This document shows, in pieces, positions 43,130-53,215 of a stretch of 64,000 nucleotides of DNA. Each line of letters begins with the position of its first letter. Positions within the stretch are counted from its first letter, which is position 1. Position numbers and translations under genes: made by a program. The DNA lies in NCBI RefSeq assembly GCF_901933205.1, contig NC_044574.1, positions 1,180,501 through 1,244,500 on the forward strand, written 5' to 3'. Below the pieces are notes generated by a model. That model made no database searches, was not told the DNA's origin, and saw only the letters and a program-made list of their open reading frames with translations. Source of the stretch: Camarhynchus parvulus (Eukaryota; Chordata; Aves; Passeriformes; Thraupidae).

Positions 43130-43290
43130 GAAAAGGTTCTCCAGCCTGGGACCGTGGTGGGTTCAAACTCCCCTGTGGATGTGGCACTTGGGAATGTGGT
43201 TTAGTGGTGGGATTGGCAGTTCTGGGGAACTCAATGGTCTTAAAAACCTTTTCCGCCCTCAATGATTCCATAATTCTCTGATTCTGTGTC
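43130..43290 (+). repeat. CR1 LINE 3' end, sense
   Basis: ATGGAAAAGGTTCTCCAGCC, GATGTGGCACTTGGGAATGT, GGTTTAGTGGTGGGATTGGC, CCTTTTCCGCCCTCAATGAT and TCCATAATTCTCTGATTCTG. Confidence 0.85.
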
Positions 43291-43799
43291 TGTTAGGGCC
43301 AGATCCATGGGATTTCCTTCAATAATCCCGTTTTGCCCTTCATCAAGGAGGATGTTTTGTATGGAGAGAGGATTTTTCAGTTGATTTAGCAACATTTCTT
43401 TTAAAGAGTCGAAAAGAGAGCCTGGTATCTTTTGGAGGCTCCTTTGAAGGCTTTGTGGATCTGGTGCCTTGAGCTCGGTTGGTGCTGGATGAGCTCCTCT
43501 TCCAAGTGCTGGGAAAGAGGCACCTCTTGGATTTCCCCTGGAATTCAAAGCCCGGGGAGTGGCTGAGTAACCAACCACAGCGGGGATATGAGGGGTGCAG
43601 GGAGGTCCCTCTGATGGAAGATGCTCCTCCCCATGCCACTTGTGCCGTCGCAAGGTGACAATCCTTGGCCACCCTGGCCTTCAGAAATGCCCGGAGTGCT
43701 GGCATCGTCCGTCCCAGCTGCCACCAGAGCTGTCACAGCATTGATTGGTTTTAATTCCAGCAGGAATTCCCTGCTCCGCCCTGGAGCGGGGGTGGCGGT
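43291..43799. other. Single-copy DNA, no gene seen
   Basis: Resembles diverged CR1 body in places (GGGGTGCAGGGAGG), but nothing firm. Confidence 0.3.
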
Positions 43800-43985
43800 G
43801 GTGAGACGCTGGGCTGGAATTCCCAGATTTGCTGGGGCTGCCCCTGGATCCCTGGCAGTGCCCAAGGCCGGGTTGGACAATGGGGCTTGGAGCACCGTGG
43901 GACAGTGGGAGGTGTCCCTACCCTTGGATGGGGTGGCACTGGATCATTTTTAAGGTTCCCTTCCAACCCAAACTCTCCATGACTC
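43800..43985 (+). repeat. CR1 LINE 3' end, sense
   Basis: GGGCTGGAATTCCCAGATTT, GTGCCCAAGGCCGGGTTGGA, GGGACAGTGGGAGGTGTCCC and tail CCTTCCAACCCAAACTCTCC. Confidence 0.9.
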
Positions 43986-44234
43986 AGTTATTCCCTTTTT
44001 CCCTTATTCTACCCTTTCTCAGCAGACTTACCTAATTTTTCCCTCTAAGTCCATTTTTCTTTTTCATTCGAATGTCAGATTTAACATCCCGAGCTCAGAC
44101 TTTTAGGTTTTCCATTGTGTTCCCCAAATCCTTCATTCCCACATAAACATTCCCATGGTTTTTGACCAACCAGGACGTGTTCCCTGGGGAGATAATCCCA
44201 GAATCCTTGAGGCTGGAAAGCACACAAGGAACAC
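43986..44234. other. Single-copy spacer
   Basis: Nothing recognised. Confidence 0.3.
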
Positions 44235-44415
44235 CACTGGTTATCCAGAGCAGCTGTGGTTTTCCCTGGATCCTCTGGCAGTGTCCAAGGCCAGGCTGGA
44301 CAGTGGGGCTGGGATCCACCTGGGACAGTGGGAGGTGTCCCTGCCCATGGATGGGGTGGGATTGGATGGGCTTTAAGGTCTCTTCCTACCCAAACCATTC
44401 CATGATTCCGTATTA
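44235..44415 (+). repeat. CR1 LINE 3' end, sense
   Basis: CAGAGCAGCTGTGGTTTTCC, GTGTCCAAGGCCAGGCTGGA, GGATCCACCTGGGACAGTGG, GCTTTAAGGTCTCTTCCTAC and CCAAACCATTCCATGATTCC. Confidence 0.9.
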
Positions 44416-45084
44416 TCCCCCACAGGGAGGACTTTAAGGTCTCCTGGAAGTTCTAAATCCTTTTCTCCGGAGCTGTGGGACACATCCCTGCCTTTGCTGT
44501 TGATTCCTTGCCCCATCCAAGCCGGACCCGGCTCCTGATCCTCTTTTCCGACTTCCAAACCCCGTGGCTTCTCTTCTCCTGCTGCTTTTGTCCTGTCTGG
44601 GTCCCAGTTTGTTGGGCACTTCCCCATCCCTCCATCCTCACTTTCCCTCTCCATCCCCGGCCACGGCTCTGCTCTCCGAGCGCCCGGAGAGGGAAATAAA
44701 TGGTGCAGAAAGAACTTCCCTGCCCCTGAATTCCCCCTGGATCCCCTCCTGCCTGGGATATAATTAATGCTGCCATTGTTCTCCTCGGTTTGTATATTTA
44801 GATGGCCTTTTTGTTTAAAGTTGATTCCTCGCTGCTCCTTGGAATATCTCCCCGGGGAGGGAAATGGATGATATTCCAACAGCGGCTCGGCCACAATATG
44901 CACTAAATAAACACGCTGGCTAAAAAAACGCCATAAAGGCCCCTTTGTCCTGGTGGACGGCAAAAAAGGGGGGGGCTGAAAAACTCTCCCAGAAGGACGG
45001 TGGGGAGTGAAACTTATCTGGGAGATCTCCCATGGCTGCGATTGTCCCGGGAAGTGCCCTAAATTAAACACTTCCACCCTTCAG
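44416..45084. other. Single-copy DNA, no gene seen
   Basis: Includes non-repetitive AT motifs at 44755-44935 (TAATTAATGCTGCCATTG; AAATAAACACGCTGGC) that could be regulatory. No exon. Confidence 0.3.
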
Positions 45085-45330
45085 CGCTTGCCTCGAACGT
45101 CACCCGGCCGGAGGATTCCCGGGAGCAGCCGGGAGCGTGGGGACGACGGGCTGCGCACGGGTATCGATTAAATGACAGCGCTGAGCTTGGCTCGGGGCTG
45201 GGCCCCGGCGCGGGCTCGGCTCGGTTATCTCAGTTTAATGATCGGGTTTCCATCTCTGCCGCGAAAGTCATTTGTATTCCAGAGGCTGTGGAGCGGGGAG
45301 AGCGAGGGGGCTACGGGAGCGCCCAGCGAT
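45085..45330. promoter_or_regulatory. CpG-rich candidate regulatory block
   Basis: CpG-dense (CGAACGTCACCCGGCCGG; GGGCCCCGGCGCGGGCTCGG) with an embedded AT-rich motif (GTATCGATTAAATGACAGCG) and GGTTATCTCAG (GATA-like on the reverse strand). No exon recognised. It could be a small CpG island or enhancer. Confidence 0.35.
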
Positions 45331-45530
45331 GCACAGGGAAGGCTGAGAGCCCTCCCGATGGCTCTCTGATCCGTGATGGGCAGGAAATGAACCCAAACCC
45401 TGAGTTTTGGAGGGGATCCCCGGTGTTTAACCCCCAGGTGATCTGGTGTTCACCTCCACACTGAGCTGAATCCCGAGGTTTGCAGCTCCCTGGTGTCAGT
45501 GGAAGCTCCACCCGCATGGACCTGTTATGT
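45331..45530. other. Single-copy spacer
   Basis: Nothing recognised before the T-rich array. Confidence 0.3.
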
Positions 45531-46316
45531 TTATTTAATTTCTCCTTCACCGTGTTGTTTTTATTTTTTAATTTCTCCTTGTCCTGGTTCTATTTTAATT
45601 TTTTTATTTCTCCTTGGCCTGGTTCTATTTTAATTTTTTAATTTCTACTTGACCTGGTTCTATTTTAATTTTCTTAGTTTCTCCTTGACCTTGTTTTTCT
45701 CCTTTGCCTGATTTTATTTTAATTTTTTAATTTCTCCTTCCATAATTTTATTTTATTTTATTATTAAATATCTCCTTTACCTGGTCTACTTTATTTTTTT
45801 TTAGTTTCTCCTTGACCTTGTTCTATTTTAAATTTTTTAGTTTCTTCTTGACCTTGTTCTGTTTTAATTTTTTAATTTCTCCTTGGCCTGATTTTATTTC
45901 AATTTTTAAATTTCTCCTTGGCCTGATTTTATTTTAATTTTTATATTTCTCCTTGATTGGTTCTACTTTAATTTTTTTAGTTTCTTCTTGACCTTGTTCT
46001 ATTTTAATTTTTTAATTTCTCCTTGCTCTGATTTTATTTTAGTTTTTTAAATTTCTCTTTCATCTGGTTCTATTTTAATTTTTTTAGTTTCTTCTTGACC
46101 TGGTTCTACTTTATTTTTTTAGTTTCTCCTTGACCTTGTTCTGTTTTAATTTTTAAATTTCTCCTTGCCCTAATTTTATTTTATTTTTTTTTAAATTTCT
46201 CCTTGGCCTGATTTTATTTTAATTTTTTAATTTCTCCTTGACCTGGTTCTATTGTAATTTTTTTAGTTTCTCCTTGCCCTGATTTTATTTTAATTTTTAA
46301 ATTTCTCCTTGGCCTC
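45531..46316. repeat. T-rich minisatellite, about 37-bp unit, about 20 copies
   Basis: Units read TTTCTCCTTGGCCTGATTTT then ATTTTAATTTTTTAA. There are two interchangeable cores, CCTTGGCCTGATTTT and CCTTGACCTTGTTCT/CCTGGTTCT. Unit length varies through the T runs. No coding potential. Confidence 0.95.
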
Positions 46317-46693
46317 CTGGTTGGAATGGAACCACTTCATGGAGCTGTTGCATGGTGACATCAAGCTGGGCTCAGCCCGTTGGTTGAGCTGGTGTCAGGT
46401 GGTGGCACTTCCATCAGGGAAGCTCTTGGAACCTTATCAGCCTCGGGGACTCATCCTGAGGAGGAGCAATCTCCATTAACTATTAATAATTAATTATTAA
46501 TGTGTAAAAGAACACCATGAATGGGTGCAGAAATCCTGCATCCCATCAGGCGCGAGATAATGCAGATTTTGGGACGCAGGTTCAGCGCTGGGTTAATGGA
46601 TCCGGGTCTGGAGTTATCTCAGGAATGTCCCTTTGATGTTGGGGGATTGGGGAATGAACTCGGAGGAAAATCTGAGACAGGGATAAAAACATG
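46317..46693. other. Single-copy spacer between arrays
   Basis: Contains AT-rich TAACTATTAATAATTAATTA near 46477. No gene recognised. Confidence 0.35.
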
Positions 46694-46882
46694 GAGTTTG
46701 ATAAAAATACTGGGTTTGAGAAAAATAGTGGGTTTGATAAAAATATTGGGTTTGGTAAAAACATTGGGTTTGATAAAAATAGTGGGTTTGATAAAAATAT
46801 TTGGTTTGGTAAAAATATTGGGTTTGATAAAAATATTGGGTTTGATAAAAATATTGGGTTTGGTAAAAATATTGGGTTTGAA
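46694..46882. repeat. 18-bp minisatellite, about 10.5 copies
   Basis: Units of the type GGGTTTGATAAAAATATT, with GGTAAAAA/GATAAAAA and AGT/ATT variants. The 18-bp period keeps all frames open, giving 6-residue repeat peptides on both strands. I consider these artefacts. Confidence 0.95.
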
Positions 46883-46929
46883 TCACAGCAAAATCCGCTG
46901 GGCCAAAGGGGTCGTTAAATCAAGATGGG

Positions 46930-48190
46930 TTTTCAGGAATGGGGAGTTTGGGAATGGCTGGGAAGGGTGAGGAATGGGGAATTGGGAATGGCTGGGAAGG
47001 CTTTGGAATTGGGAGTTGGGAATGGCTGGGAAGGCTTTGGAATGGAGTTTGGAATGGCTGGGAAGGGTGAGGAATGGTGAGTTGGGAATGGCTGGGAAGG
47101 GTGAGGAATGATGAGTTTGGGAATGGCTGGGAAGGGTGAGGAATGGAGTTTGGAATGGCTGGGAAGAGTGAGGAATGGGGAATTGGGAATGGCTGGGAAG
47201 GGTGAGGAATGGGGAATTGGGAATAGTTGGCAAGGCTTTGGAATGGTGAGTTTGGGAATGTCTGGGAAGGGTGAGGAATGGTGAGTTTGGGAATGGCTGG
47301 GAAGGGTGAGGAATGGTGAGTTGGGAATAGTTGGGAAGGGTGAGGAATGGGGAGTTGGGAATGGCTGGGAAGGGTGAGGAATGGAGTTTGGAATGGCTGG
47401 GAAGGCTTTGGAAAGGTGAGTTGGGAATGGCTGGGAAGGGTGAGGAATGGAGTTTGGAATGGCTGGGAAGGGTGAGGAATGGGGAGTTGGGAATGGCTGG
47501 GAAGGGTGAGGAATGGGGAGTTGGGAATGGCTGGGAAGGCTTTGGAATGATGAGTTTGGGAATGGCTGGGAAGAGTGAGGAATGGTGAGTTTGGAATAGT
47601 TGGCAAGGCTTTGGAATTGGGAGTTGGGAATGGCTGGGAAGGGTGAGGAATGGCAAGTTTGGAATGGCTGGGAAGGCTTTGGAAAGGTGAGTTGGGAATA
47701 GTTGGGAAGGGTGAGGAATGGTGAGTTTGGAATGGCTGGGAAGGGTGAGGAATTGGGAGTTGGGAATGGCTGGGAAGGGTGAGGAATGGAGTTTGGAATG
47801 GCTGGGAAGGGTGAGGAATGGTGAATTGGGAATGGCTGGGAAGAATGAGGAATGGAGTTTGGAATGGCTGGGAAGGCTTTGGAATGATGAGTTTGGGAAT
47901 GGCTGGGAAGGGTGAGGAATGGGGAATTGGGAATGGCTGGGAAGGGTGAGGAATGGTGAGTTGGGAATGGCTGGGAAGGGTGAGGAATGGTGAGTTTGGA
48001 ATGGTTGGGAAGGCTTTGGAAAGGCGAGTTTGGAATGGCTGGGAAGGGTGAGAAATGGTGAGTTTGGAATAGTTGGCAAGGCTTTGGAATAACGAGTTGG
48101 GAATGGCTGGGAAGGGTGAGGAATGGGGAATTGGGAATGGCTGGGAAGGCTTTGGAATGGCGAGTTGGGAACGCTTGGGAAGGCTGCAGA
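46930..48190. repeat. G-rich 35-36-bp minisatellite, about 35 copies
   Basis: Unit approximately GGGAATGGCTGGGAAGGGTG then AGGAATGGTGAGTTT. A recurrent alternative has GGGAAGGCTTTGGAATGG, and rarer ones have AATAGTTGGCAAGG. Each unit supplies three or more GGG runs on the plus strand, so consecutive units can form G-quadruplexes. The minus strand reads as P/S/F/H-rich frames of up to 457 codons, which follow from the 36-bp period. The single-copy DNA resumes at about 48190. Confidence 0.97.
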
Positions 48191-49089
48191 GGAGGAAAGT
48201 GTCTGGGGGAGGAGGTGAGGAGGGAATTGTTGAATGGAGCTGCAGGGAAGCGCCCCTGGGATGGGGTCTGCTGTTGCCGTCCTTGTGAAGAACCCAAATT
48301 TTGCAAGATTTGGATCAGAACTTTGAAAAATCGCGACTGTCTCTCAGCATTCCATGGAGAAAACAGCTTTAGTTATTGGGGTCTCTCTGCAGGCCACGGG
48401 AATGGTGCTCACGAGGAGTTATTAAGGTTAAATGGGATTTTAAAAAATATTTTAGGAAGGTTCTGGATGATTCCAGGCCCCACACCTTGGGAATCGGTGG
48501 AATTGTTAGCCAGGAACGTCTTTGTGCCTCAGTTGTCTGTCTTCATGTGGATGCTGATTCTTTGTCTTTCCTCCTTTTTTAAGCCCTTAAATTTTGGAGG
48601 GATTTGGGATGGATGCAGAGACAGATGAGGGGTTTTATGGATATTTAGATAAAAATAGACGTAAATAGATACAGGTAAATGTAAACCTTGATTTTGGGTG
48701 TTTACAGGCTGTGGTGTCTCAGTTTGTGCAGGGTTGGTAGGGAAATATTTCTCTTCTTCCCTTCTCCCCTTCTCCTTCCCCATCCCCATCCCCTTGTTTC
48801 TCTCGTCTTCCATCAGAAATTGCAGAATTTTCCATTATTTTTTCATATTTTTATTTTTTTTCATTATTTCTAATGAATTTTCCATTTTTTTTCCATTAGT
48901 TTATTCCTTAACAGTAGAGAGCCCAGTACACAAGCTTGCTCTTCTCCAGTGTGGGGAACGTATGAATTAACTGGGGAAAAAATAAGATGGAGTGTAATTG
49001 TGCTCCTGGAAGAAGGCATGGATGATGATGGTTGAACTTGGGAGCCTTAGGATGGGAAAACATCTCTGGGAATGTGAAAGCCTCGTAAT
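48191..49089. other. Single-copy DNA with T-rich tract, no gene seen
   Basis: 48735-48900 is pyrimidine- and T-rich. No exon or repeat family recognised. Confidence 0.35.
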
Positions 49090-49590
49090 TAACACTTCCC
49101 ACTGTCCCAGGTGGATCCAGCCTGGCCTTGGGCACTGCCAGGGATCCAGGGGCAGCCCCAGCAAATCTGGGAATTCCAGCCCAGCCAGGAATTCCTTGCC
49201 AAGATGCCAGCCCAATCTCCCCTTTCCCAATGGGAGCCATTCCCTGGCTCCTGTCCCTGCAGGCCTTGTCCCCAGTCCCTCTCCAGCTCTCCTGCAGCCC
49301 CTGCAGGCACTCTGAGGATTCCCTGGAATTTTCCCTTCTCCAGGGGAACATTCCCAGCTCTGCCAGCCTGGCTCCGCTCTTCCCAACCCTTCTCTGCGCT
49401 CTCTCCAGCAGTTCCGTGTCCTTCCCGTGTTGGGGCCACCAGACCTGGACACGGAATTCCAGGTGGGATCTCAGGAGAGCAGGATGATCCCATCCTGGCA
49501 GGAGTTCTCCAGCAGACACAGGGGGCCGGTGCCACCGCTCATGGACTTCCTTCCCAACCCCTTTCCAACGGATATCCAAAATCCAGCTGG
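49090..49590 (-). repeat. CR1 LINE 3' region, antisense, long copy lacking its tip
   Basis: Begins internally at CACTTCCCACTGTCCCAGGT; the terminal about 80 bases are absent. Then CAAATCTGGGAATTCCAGCC, GGGAGCCATTCCCTGGCTCC, CACTCTGAGGATTCCCTGGA, CTGCGCTCTCTCCAGCAGTT, GGGGCCACCAGACCTGGACA and GGATGATCCCATCCTGGCAG. It reaches further 5' than the other long copies. Confidence 0.85.
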
Positions 49591-50104
49591 GAACACCATT
49601 CCACTTTTCCCTCCCTTAGGAGCCACTCATCTTCCAAACTTCAGCCTCATCCCCACATCTTCAAAAGAAGAATTTCAGTGGCTCCTAAAATCCCAACCCT
49701 CTTTTTTTTGGGGTGGGGGGGAAGTGAGGGTTTGGAAACCTTTTTTGGGCTGTGGTTTTGGAAGGTAATTCCGGGGAAAAGGGCCGGGCTCTGCGTGCTG
49801 GTAGCTCCAGTGAGGAGGAATGCGCTGAACCGGAACGTTCCGCGCTCCTGGAGCCAGAGATTCCTGATTAATAAGGAAAACAGGACGGCTTCCTCCCTCC
49901 GAGGGGCAGGGATTAGAAAAATTAAGCAACAGGGCTGAGGAAAAGCCTGGAGGGAGAGAGCAGAGTGATAACAAAGGAGAGGAGAGGAAGAATAATAAGT
50001 GTGAATCCCAAAAAACAGTGGGGAGGGAAGTGGTTTCCAAGAGGCAGAGGGAGCTGGGTTGGAGAAGGGTTGGATTGTTGAAGATGCACAGTGGATTTGC
50101 TGGG
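49591..50104. other. Single-copy DNA, no gene seen
   Basis: T8/G run at 49703-49725. Nothing else recognised. Confidence 0.35.
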
Positions 50105-50395
50105 CATCTTTTTCAGTCTGTTTTCCAAACCTTTTGCAATATTTTTCAGTATTTTTCCAACGCTTTTCAATATTTTATAATATTTTTACTTTATTCTAAT
50201 ACTGTTTCAATATTTTCCAATATTTTTCAGCATTATTTCAGTGGCCCTCAATATTTTACAATATTTTACAATATTTTACAATTTTTTCCGATATTTTTTC
50301 CTTTTTTGTTTTCCAATATTTTTCTATATTTTTTCAGTCTTTTTCAATTTTTTTTTCAATATTTTTCCCAATATTTTATAATATCTGAGGTGAGA
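50105..50395. repeat. Degenerate TATTTTTCCAA repeat
   Basis: Repeated CAATATTTTTCAGTATTTTT and ACAATATTTTACAATATTTT motifs at irregular 11-22-base spacing. Confidence 0.85.
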
Positions 50396-50447
50396 AACGT
50401 CACTGTCATGGGAATGACATCCGTAGGGAGTCTGGTCTTATTCCTTC

Positions 50448-50580
50448 CCCTTTTCTCTTTTCTCTTTTCCCTTTTCCCTTTTCCCTTTTCCCTTCTCCTG
50501 TTTCCCTTTTCCCTTTTCCCTTTTCCCTTCCCTTCCCTTTTCCCTTCCCTTCCCTTCCCTTCCCTTCCCTTCCCATCCCA
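50448..50580. repeat. (CCCTTTT)n and (CCCTT)n simple repeat
   Basis: TTTTCCCTTTTCCC-type repeat grading into CCCTTCCCTT and ending CCCATCCCATTTGAATGG. Confidence 0.95.
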
Positions 50581-50734
50581 TTTGAATGGGAAAGAATTGA
50601 CCCTTTTAGGTATTAAACCAAATCAAAAACATCCAGGAAAGCCTCGTTTTCCTGAGGAATTAACCCAAAAAGGATGGAACTAGGAAGTCTGGAGACTGAC
50701 CCATCCACCAGATCCACATTCCACCACAAAATCA
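50581..50734. other. Single-copy spacer
   Basis: Nothing recognised. Confidence 0.3.
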
Positions 50735-50790
50735 TGGAATCATTAGGTTGGGAAAGCCCTCCAAGGCCACCAAATCCAACTTTGGGACCA
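50735..50790 (-). repeat. CR1 terminal fragment, antisense
   Basis: ATCATGGAATCATTAGGTTG, GGAAAGCCCTCCAAGGCCAC, CAAATCCAAC resembles the reverse-complement tip of a different CR1 subfamily. Confidence 0.7.
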
Positions 50791-51704
50791 CGAGGGCTCG
50801 GGATGGGGGAAGGAGGGATGAGGGAGGGATGGACGCATGGAAGGAGTTTATGAATCCCACGAAGACCAAAGTCATTCCCAGAGGAATTCCGACGCTGTTT
50901 GTGGCAGGAGATCCCGGTTTCCCGCCGGCTCGGCCCCGTCGCCCTCCCCGAGCGTTCCTCCCTTCCCGAATGTCCTCCCCTAATGAAACAGAAACACATG
51001 GAGGCTCTTTTGCCCGAATTCCAGGTTAATTTGAAAAAGGCCGTTTCCATCAGACGTTCTGTACACAAAGGGCTCCGCGCTGCGACTGCAGAAAATTCAA
51101 TTGTAAACTCCCAGCCGGGGCCTTGGGGGGCAGAGAAACGGGAGACGGGAGCCGGGCCCTCTTCCCGGCTCCACCGGGAGCCTGGCAGGGAGCAGGGAAG
51201 ATTCCTTCCCTTCAGCTTCCATAAACCTCAAAGCGTGGCTCAGATCCTTGTCCTTACCCCCGGCTCCAGCCTTGCTCACATTCCCAGTGGCTTCTTGCAG
51301 ACGAATCAGGGATTTTGCCTTTTTTTTCCTGTGGATTTCAAGGGAGTTGTGCCTAAAAAAAAAAAAAAGTATTAAAAATGAGATTCGTCCAGGTTCTGAT
51401 CCTAGATTTTAATTGCTGCTAATTGTTGCAATTAGCAACAAATCTGTCTCAGTGGCTGAGGCTGCAGCTGTGGCAACAGGTCCACGTGGAGCAGCACCTT
51501 CCCAGTTTTCTGCTTGAGCTGGATTCTAATTCCTTAAACCTGGGAAGGGTGGGAAGGGACTGGGAGCAGCCCTGGGAGAGGGTTTGGGATGTTGTGGGTG
51601 AGGCTGGAACGGCCCAGCCCAGACCCCCCTGCTCAGCCCTGGGCTGATGGCAAAGGCAAGGTGGGAATTGTGTCGCTGTGCCCCTGGCTCAGGTGAGAGC
51701 CCAC
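50791..51704. promoter_or_regulatory. Single-copy DNA with candidate conserved core
   Basis: 50900-51120 mixes CpG-rich (GCCGGCTCGGCCCCGTCG) and AT-rich motifs (CCCTAATGAAACAGAAACAC; GCAGAAAATTCAATTGTAAA) without repeats. 51330-51370 has an A12 run. No splice-bounded exon. Role inferred. Confidence 0.3.
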
Positions 51705-52175
51705 CTGCAGAGCTGCCCCAGCCCTGGGGCCAACAGCAGGAGCACGTGGAGCTGCTGCAGAGAGCCCAGAGGAGGCCCCGGAGCTGCTGCAGGGCTGGAG
51801 CCCCTCTGCTCTGGAGCCAGGCTGGCAGAGCTGGGAATGCTCCCCTGGAGAAGGGAAGGCTCCAGGCAGAGCTCAGAGCCCCTGGCAGGGCCTGCAGGGG
51901 CTGCAGGAGAGCTGGAGAGGGACTGGGGACAAGGCCTGCAGGGACAGGAGCCAGGGAATGGCTCCCACTGGGAAAGGGGAGATTGGGCTGGGATCTTGGC
52001 AAGGAATTCCTGGCTGGGCTGGAATTCCCAGATTTGCTGGGGCTGCCCCTGGATCCCTGGCAGTGCCCAAGGCCAGGTTGGATCCACCTGGGACAGTGGG
52101 AGGTGTCCCTGCCATGGATGGGGTGGGATGGAATGGGATTTAAGCTCCCTTCCCACCTGACTCATTCCATGATTG
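51705..52175 (+). repeat. CR1 LINE 3' region, sense, longest class
   Basis: GAGCTGCCCCAGCCCTGGGG, CAGCAGGAGCACGTGGAGCT, GAGGAGGCCCCGGAGCTGCT, CTCTGGAGCCAGGCTGGCAG, GGCTCCAGGCAGAGCTCAGA, CAGGGAATGGCTCCCACTGG, GATTTGCTGGGGCTGCCCCT and tail CCCACCTGACTCATTCCATG. Near-identical in inverted orientation to 31350-31822. Confidence 0.92.
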
Positions 52176-52924
52176 CATGTAATAAAATCCATAATGTCTA
52201 ATAAGTTTATAAGATAATAAACCCCATAAACAACATTATCTAATATTGTGTGTAACCATGTAAAGTCCCATATAATTGTTACATATAACGCAGCGCAACC
52301 AATGTAATTTAGTCCTACATCCAAAGGAAATGGACACCCAGGCTCACACGGCCCGGGAGCTTTGCCCCTGCTTTTCCCTCTCAGCTCCTCCCAGCACTTC
52401 TGGAGTTTGCTGCAATCCCACCAAGGGTGGAGGGTTCTTAAATTACTCCCAGTTCCAGGGAAATTGGAGAGGAGGGGAAGTCCAGCCTTGGCCCTGGAGA
52501 GGGGCTCACGCCTCGTTGCTCTCTGAGAATCCAGCAGGAAGGGAGTTCCCAGATGGGACCAGGCTCAGATGGGATAGGGTTGGCCCATCCCTGGATCAGG
52601 GATCGATCACGAGATATAAATTTGGATAAAACCACAATTTGGTGTTCACTGAGCACTTCTTTATCTCAGCACTTGGTGGCTTTTAGGAGCCCCAGGATGA
52701 AATCACTTAACCCTTAATTCCCACGGGCTCTAATTAATTTATTTCTTAATGAAGCTGCTGGTTTTCAGCATCTCTGAGATCAGATCTGGGTTTTATTTGC
52801 TCTTTTTTATTTCCTCTTCTGTTGCATTTCCTGGGCTGGTTTTGCTCCTCTTTATTTCCTGGAGCATTTCAGGGCTCGGCTGCCCCGGGGCAGCTCCGTC
52901 CCTGGGTCTGAGAGGTTCTCTGGG
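52176..52924. other. Single-copy DNA, AT-rich at left, no gene seen
   Basis: 52176-52300 is AT-rich (AATAAACCCCATAAACAAC), perhaps a decayed simple repeat. No gene recognised in the rest. Confidence 0.35.
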
Positions 52925-53215
52925 ATGCCAGGGAGGGGAATCCAGGTGGGAATCAGGCTCTGCTCTGGGGAGCAAGGGACACAACAAGGACAAACGGCCT
53001 CGAGTTGTACTGGGGAGGTTTCGGCTGGAATTAGGGAAATTTCTACGTGGAAAGAGTGGCCAGGCACTGAAGTGCCCATGGAAATGATGGGATGTCCATT
53101 CCTGGGGGGATCTAAATCCTTGGGGACATGGAGCATTGGTGTCATGGCAGTGCAGGGAATGGTTGGACTCCGTGGTCTGAAGGATCTTTTCCAACCCTTT
53201 CCCATGATTTTATTG
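52925..53215 (+). repeat. CR1 LINE 3' end, sense, diverged
   Basis: GGAGCAAGGGACACAACAAG, GACAAACGGCCTCGAGTTGT, GGGGAGGTTTCGGCTGGAAT, TTTCTACGTGGAAAGAGTGG, GGTTGGACTCCGTGGTCTGA, GGATCTTTTCCAACCC. Older-looking copy. Confidence 0.8.

Noticed and set aside
46883..48306. Minus-strand open frames of about 400-457 codons, P/S/H/F-rich
   Set aside because: They coincide with the 36-bp minisatellite. A period divisible by three keeps frames open, so the peptide is only the repeat translated.
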